From NCBI GenBank assembly GCA_020350905.1, contig CP070843.1, positions 1,683,793-1,690,718 on the forward strand: a DNA stretch of 6,926 bases, read 5' to 3'. The translations under genes were made by a program, and so were the position numbers. Positions 5,406-6,926 of the stretch are shown here, in pieces (position 1 is the first letter of the stretch; each line of letters starts with the position of its first letter). Under the pieces are notes generated by a model. That model did not search any database. It saw only the letters and a program-made list of their open reading frames with translations, and was not told where the DNA came from. This DNA is from Deltaproteobacteria bacterium (GTDB lineage: Bacteria; Desulfobacterota; Syntrophobacteria; BM002).

Positions 5406-6926
5406 TTAATCTTCATCCAAGACTTCACGTACAACTTTCAGCACTTGCCTCAGGTCATAGGGCTTACTGATAAAACCTTTGGCCCCTCTTTTTAGGATTT
5501 CTCTTGTGGCTCCGTCTGGCGAGTAGCCACTGGCAATGGCTACCTTAGCCTCGAGATTGATCTTCAACAACTCAACCAGACAGAGTTTTCCACCCATGCC
5601 AGGCATAATGAGATCTAGGATAACCAGGTCGATCTTCTCCTGCTCTTTACGGTAAATCTGCAAAGCACTTTCGCCGTCAGCGGCCGAGAGAAGAGTGTAG
5701 CCAAACTTTTCCAGTATCTGAGTGCCAAGAGTGCGGATTGATTCTTCGTCGTCCACGAGTAAAATGGTCTCGGTTCCGCCCTCGGGAGCGGTCACATGTT
5801 CCTCTGCCTGCCTGGATTCTTCGGTAGAATCAATGGTTGGCAGATAAATCTTGAAGGTAGTGCCCTCATCGGGCTCACTGTGGCACACAAGGTGGCCGTT
5901 GTGGCTTTTGACTATCCCATAGACCGTGGCCAATCCCAGACCAGTACCCTTACCGGTCTCTTTCGTGGTGTAGAAGGGCTCAAAGATGTGTTCTCTGATC
6001 ATTTCATCTATGCCGTGACCGGTGTCAGTAACTGTTAACTGGACATAGTTCCCGGGGTTGGCCACGCGATGGATTTTGCAGTAGTCTTTATCCAGGATGA
6101 CGTCAGCCGTTTCAACTATTAGTTTTCCGCCGTCGGGCATAGCATCTTTGGCATTTACCGCCAGGTTCATGAGGATCTGCTCTACCTGGCCGGGGTCTGC
6201 ATTGACCATCTTGAGGTCTTCGGCCAAGCGGAATTCAACCTCTATCATCTTGGGAATAGTCCGCTCCAGTAACAGCCTTACATTTTCCAGCTCGCGGTTA
6301 AAGTCGATGGGCTGTAGCTCGCTTTCTGTCTTGCGGCTGAAGGTGAGCAATTGTTGCGTGAGCTTTGCGCCTCTGGTGGCGGCGCGGACAATTTGCTGGA
6401 GTTCTCTCTGCCCGTCATCGTCGCCATCTTTTCTAAGAAGAAGTAACTGGGTATATCCCTGAACAGCCTGAAGCAGGTTGTTGAAGTCGTGGGCAATTCC
6501 TCCGGCGAGGGTGCCCACAGCTTCCATTTTTTGAGCTTGGCGCAGTTGGACTTGCATCCTTTCTTTTTCTTTTTCGGCTTCCTTGCGCTCGGTGATGTCT
6601 CGTGCAAAAGCACAATTGTATTCTTTCCCCTCAAATTCAAGATAATTAGCCGTAATCTCCACCGGGAAGACTCTGCCTTCCCTGGTTCGATGCCGAGACT
6701 CAATAATGAAAGAACCTCTTCTCCGAACTTCCTGCCAATGCTCTGGCCAGGCTGCCGCTGGGAAGTTTGGGTCTATGTCATGTACGGTCATTGACAGCAG
6801 TTCCTCACGCGAATATCCAAGCGAAAAGCACGCCGTATCGTGTACGTAGATAAATTTGGCATCGGGCCCCATCCAGAAAGCCGCGTCTGCGGCTTTGTCA
6901 ACAGAGAATTGTGTAAGTCTGAGTAC
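5406..6926 (-). CDS. PAS-domain hybrid sensor histidine kinase with C-terminal receiver (5' end outside window)
   Basis: The frame stays open to the right edge, so the protein is N-terminally incomplete; 506 residues are visible. The Met at 6872 is internal: the 18 codons before it encode the beginning of a PAS domain (LTQFSVDKAADAAFW). Numbering from that Met, the parts are: PAS/PAC to about 95 (ending FARDITERK), a short coiled coil, then HisKA with H128 in GGIAHDFNN. The HATPase follows, with N-box NLAVNAKDA (N240), G1 box DTGHGID (D283), F-box FEPFYTT and G2 box GKGTGLGLA. Last is a CheY-like receiver (369-488) with acidic pocket D374/D375, phospho-acceptor D420 (ILDLIMPG), S448 and K470. 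All catalytic residues are present, so autophosphorylation and phosphorelay within the protein are expected. A receiver at the end without output domain implies transfer to a separate phosphotransfer protein, or a feedback role. No partner regulator is in the window. It is probably cytoplasmic, at least in the visible part. Confidence 0.95.
   Translation of the reverse strand, partial: VLRLTQFSVDKAADAAFWMGPDAKFIYVHDTACFSLGYSREELLSMTVHDIDPNFPAAAWPEHWQEVRRRGSFIIESRHRTREGRVFPVEITANYLEFEGKEYNCAFARDITERKEAEKEKERMQVQLRQAQKMEAVGTLAGGIAHDFNNLLQAVQGYTQLLLLRKDGDDDGQRELQQIVRAATRGAKLTQQLLTFSRKTESELQPIDFNRELENVRLLLERTIPKMIEVEFRLAEDLKMVNADPGQVEQILMNLAVNAKDAMPDGGKLIVETADVILDKDYCKIHRVANPGNYVQLTVTDTGHGIDEMIREHIFEPFYTTKETGKGTGLGLATVYGIVKSHNGHLVCHSEPDEGTTFKIYLPTIDSTEESRQAEEHVTAPEGGTETILLVDDEESIRTLGTQILEKFGYTLLSAADGESALQIYRKEQEKIDLVILDLIMPGMGGKLCLVELLKINLEAKVAIASGYSPDGATREILKRGAKGFISKPYDLRQVLKVVREVLDED

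Noticed and set aside
6278..6794. Open frames on both strands overlapping the hybrid kinase
   Set aside because: They are out-of-frame readings of a clearly conserved PAS/HisKA coding region and show low-complexity, unrecognisable peptides.

Overview
The window looks like chromosome of a Gram-negative bacterium of roughly balanced base composition. Two envelope proteins have signal peptides, one of them an outer-membrane barrel. There is also a textbook sigma-54 promoter, and the PAS/hybrid-kinase style is common in Desulfobacterota (former Deltaproteobacteria). That placement is an inference from gene style only. Every convincing gene lies on the minus strand, so transcription runs right to left. 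The genes are separated by sizeable gaps rather than packed into a tight operon.

From right to left along transcription: (1) a PAS-HisKA-HATPase-receiver hybrid histidine kinase, whose start lies beyond the right edge (5406-6926). (2) A 78-residue GTG-start coiled-coil protein of unknown role (4874-5110). (3) A DUF3307-type multi-spanning membrane protein (4260-4697), followed after 44 nt by (4) a GAF/SpoIIE-type phosphatase gene broken by an internal deletion plus frame change (3269-4215). The regulatory domain and the extreme C-terminus of the phosphatase survive, but the catalytic core does not. (5) A doubtful 54-codon ORF with a strong ribosome binding site (3005-3169). (6) A PagP-like small outer-membrane beta-barrel starting at TTG (2468-2953). 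(7) A roughly 160-bp cluster of palindromes resembling REP/MITE-type intergenic repeats (2263-2419). (8) A secreted chalcone-isomerase-like protein (1604-2170). (9) A sigma-54 promoter, with a dyad about 100 bp upstream of its predicted start that could bind its activator, driving (10) a membrane-anchored FHA plus cyclic-nucleotide-binding-fold protein with a pilin-like extracytoplasmic tail (8-1333).

The theme is signal transduction (histidine kinase, GAF phosphatase, FHA/cNMP sensor) mixed with cell-envelope proteins. I see no complete new defence or mobile system. The points most worth following are the sigma-54-controlled FHA/cNMP/pilin-like fusion, the gutted phosphatase gene with a 9-bp tandem repeat at its junction, the PagP-like protein with an altered catalytic pair, and the palindrome cluster. 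No tRNA, rRNA, CRISPR array or transposase was seen.
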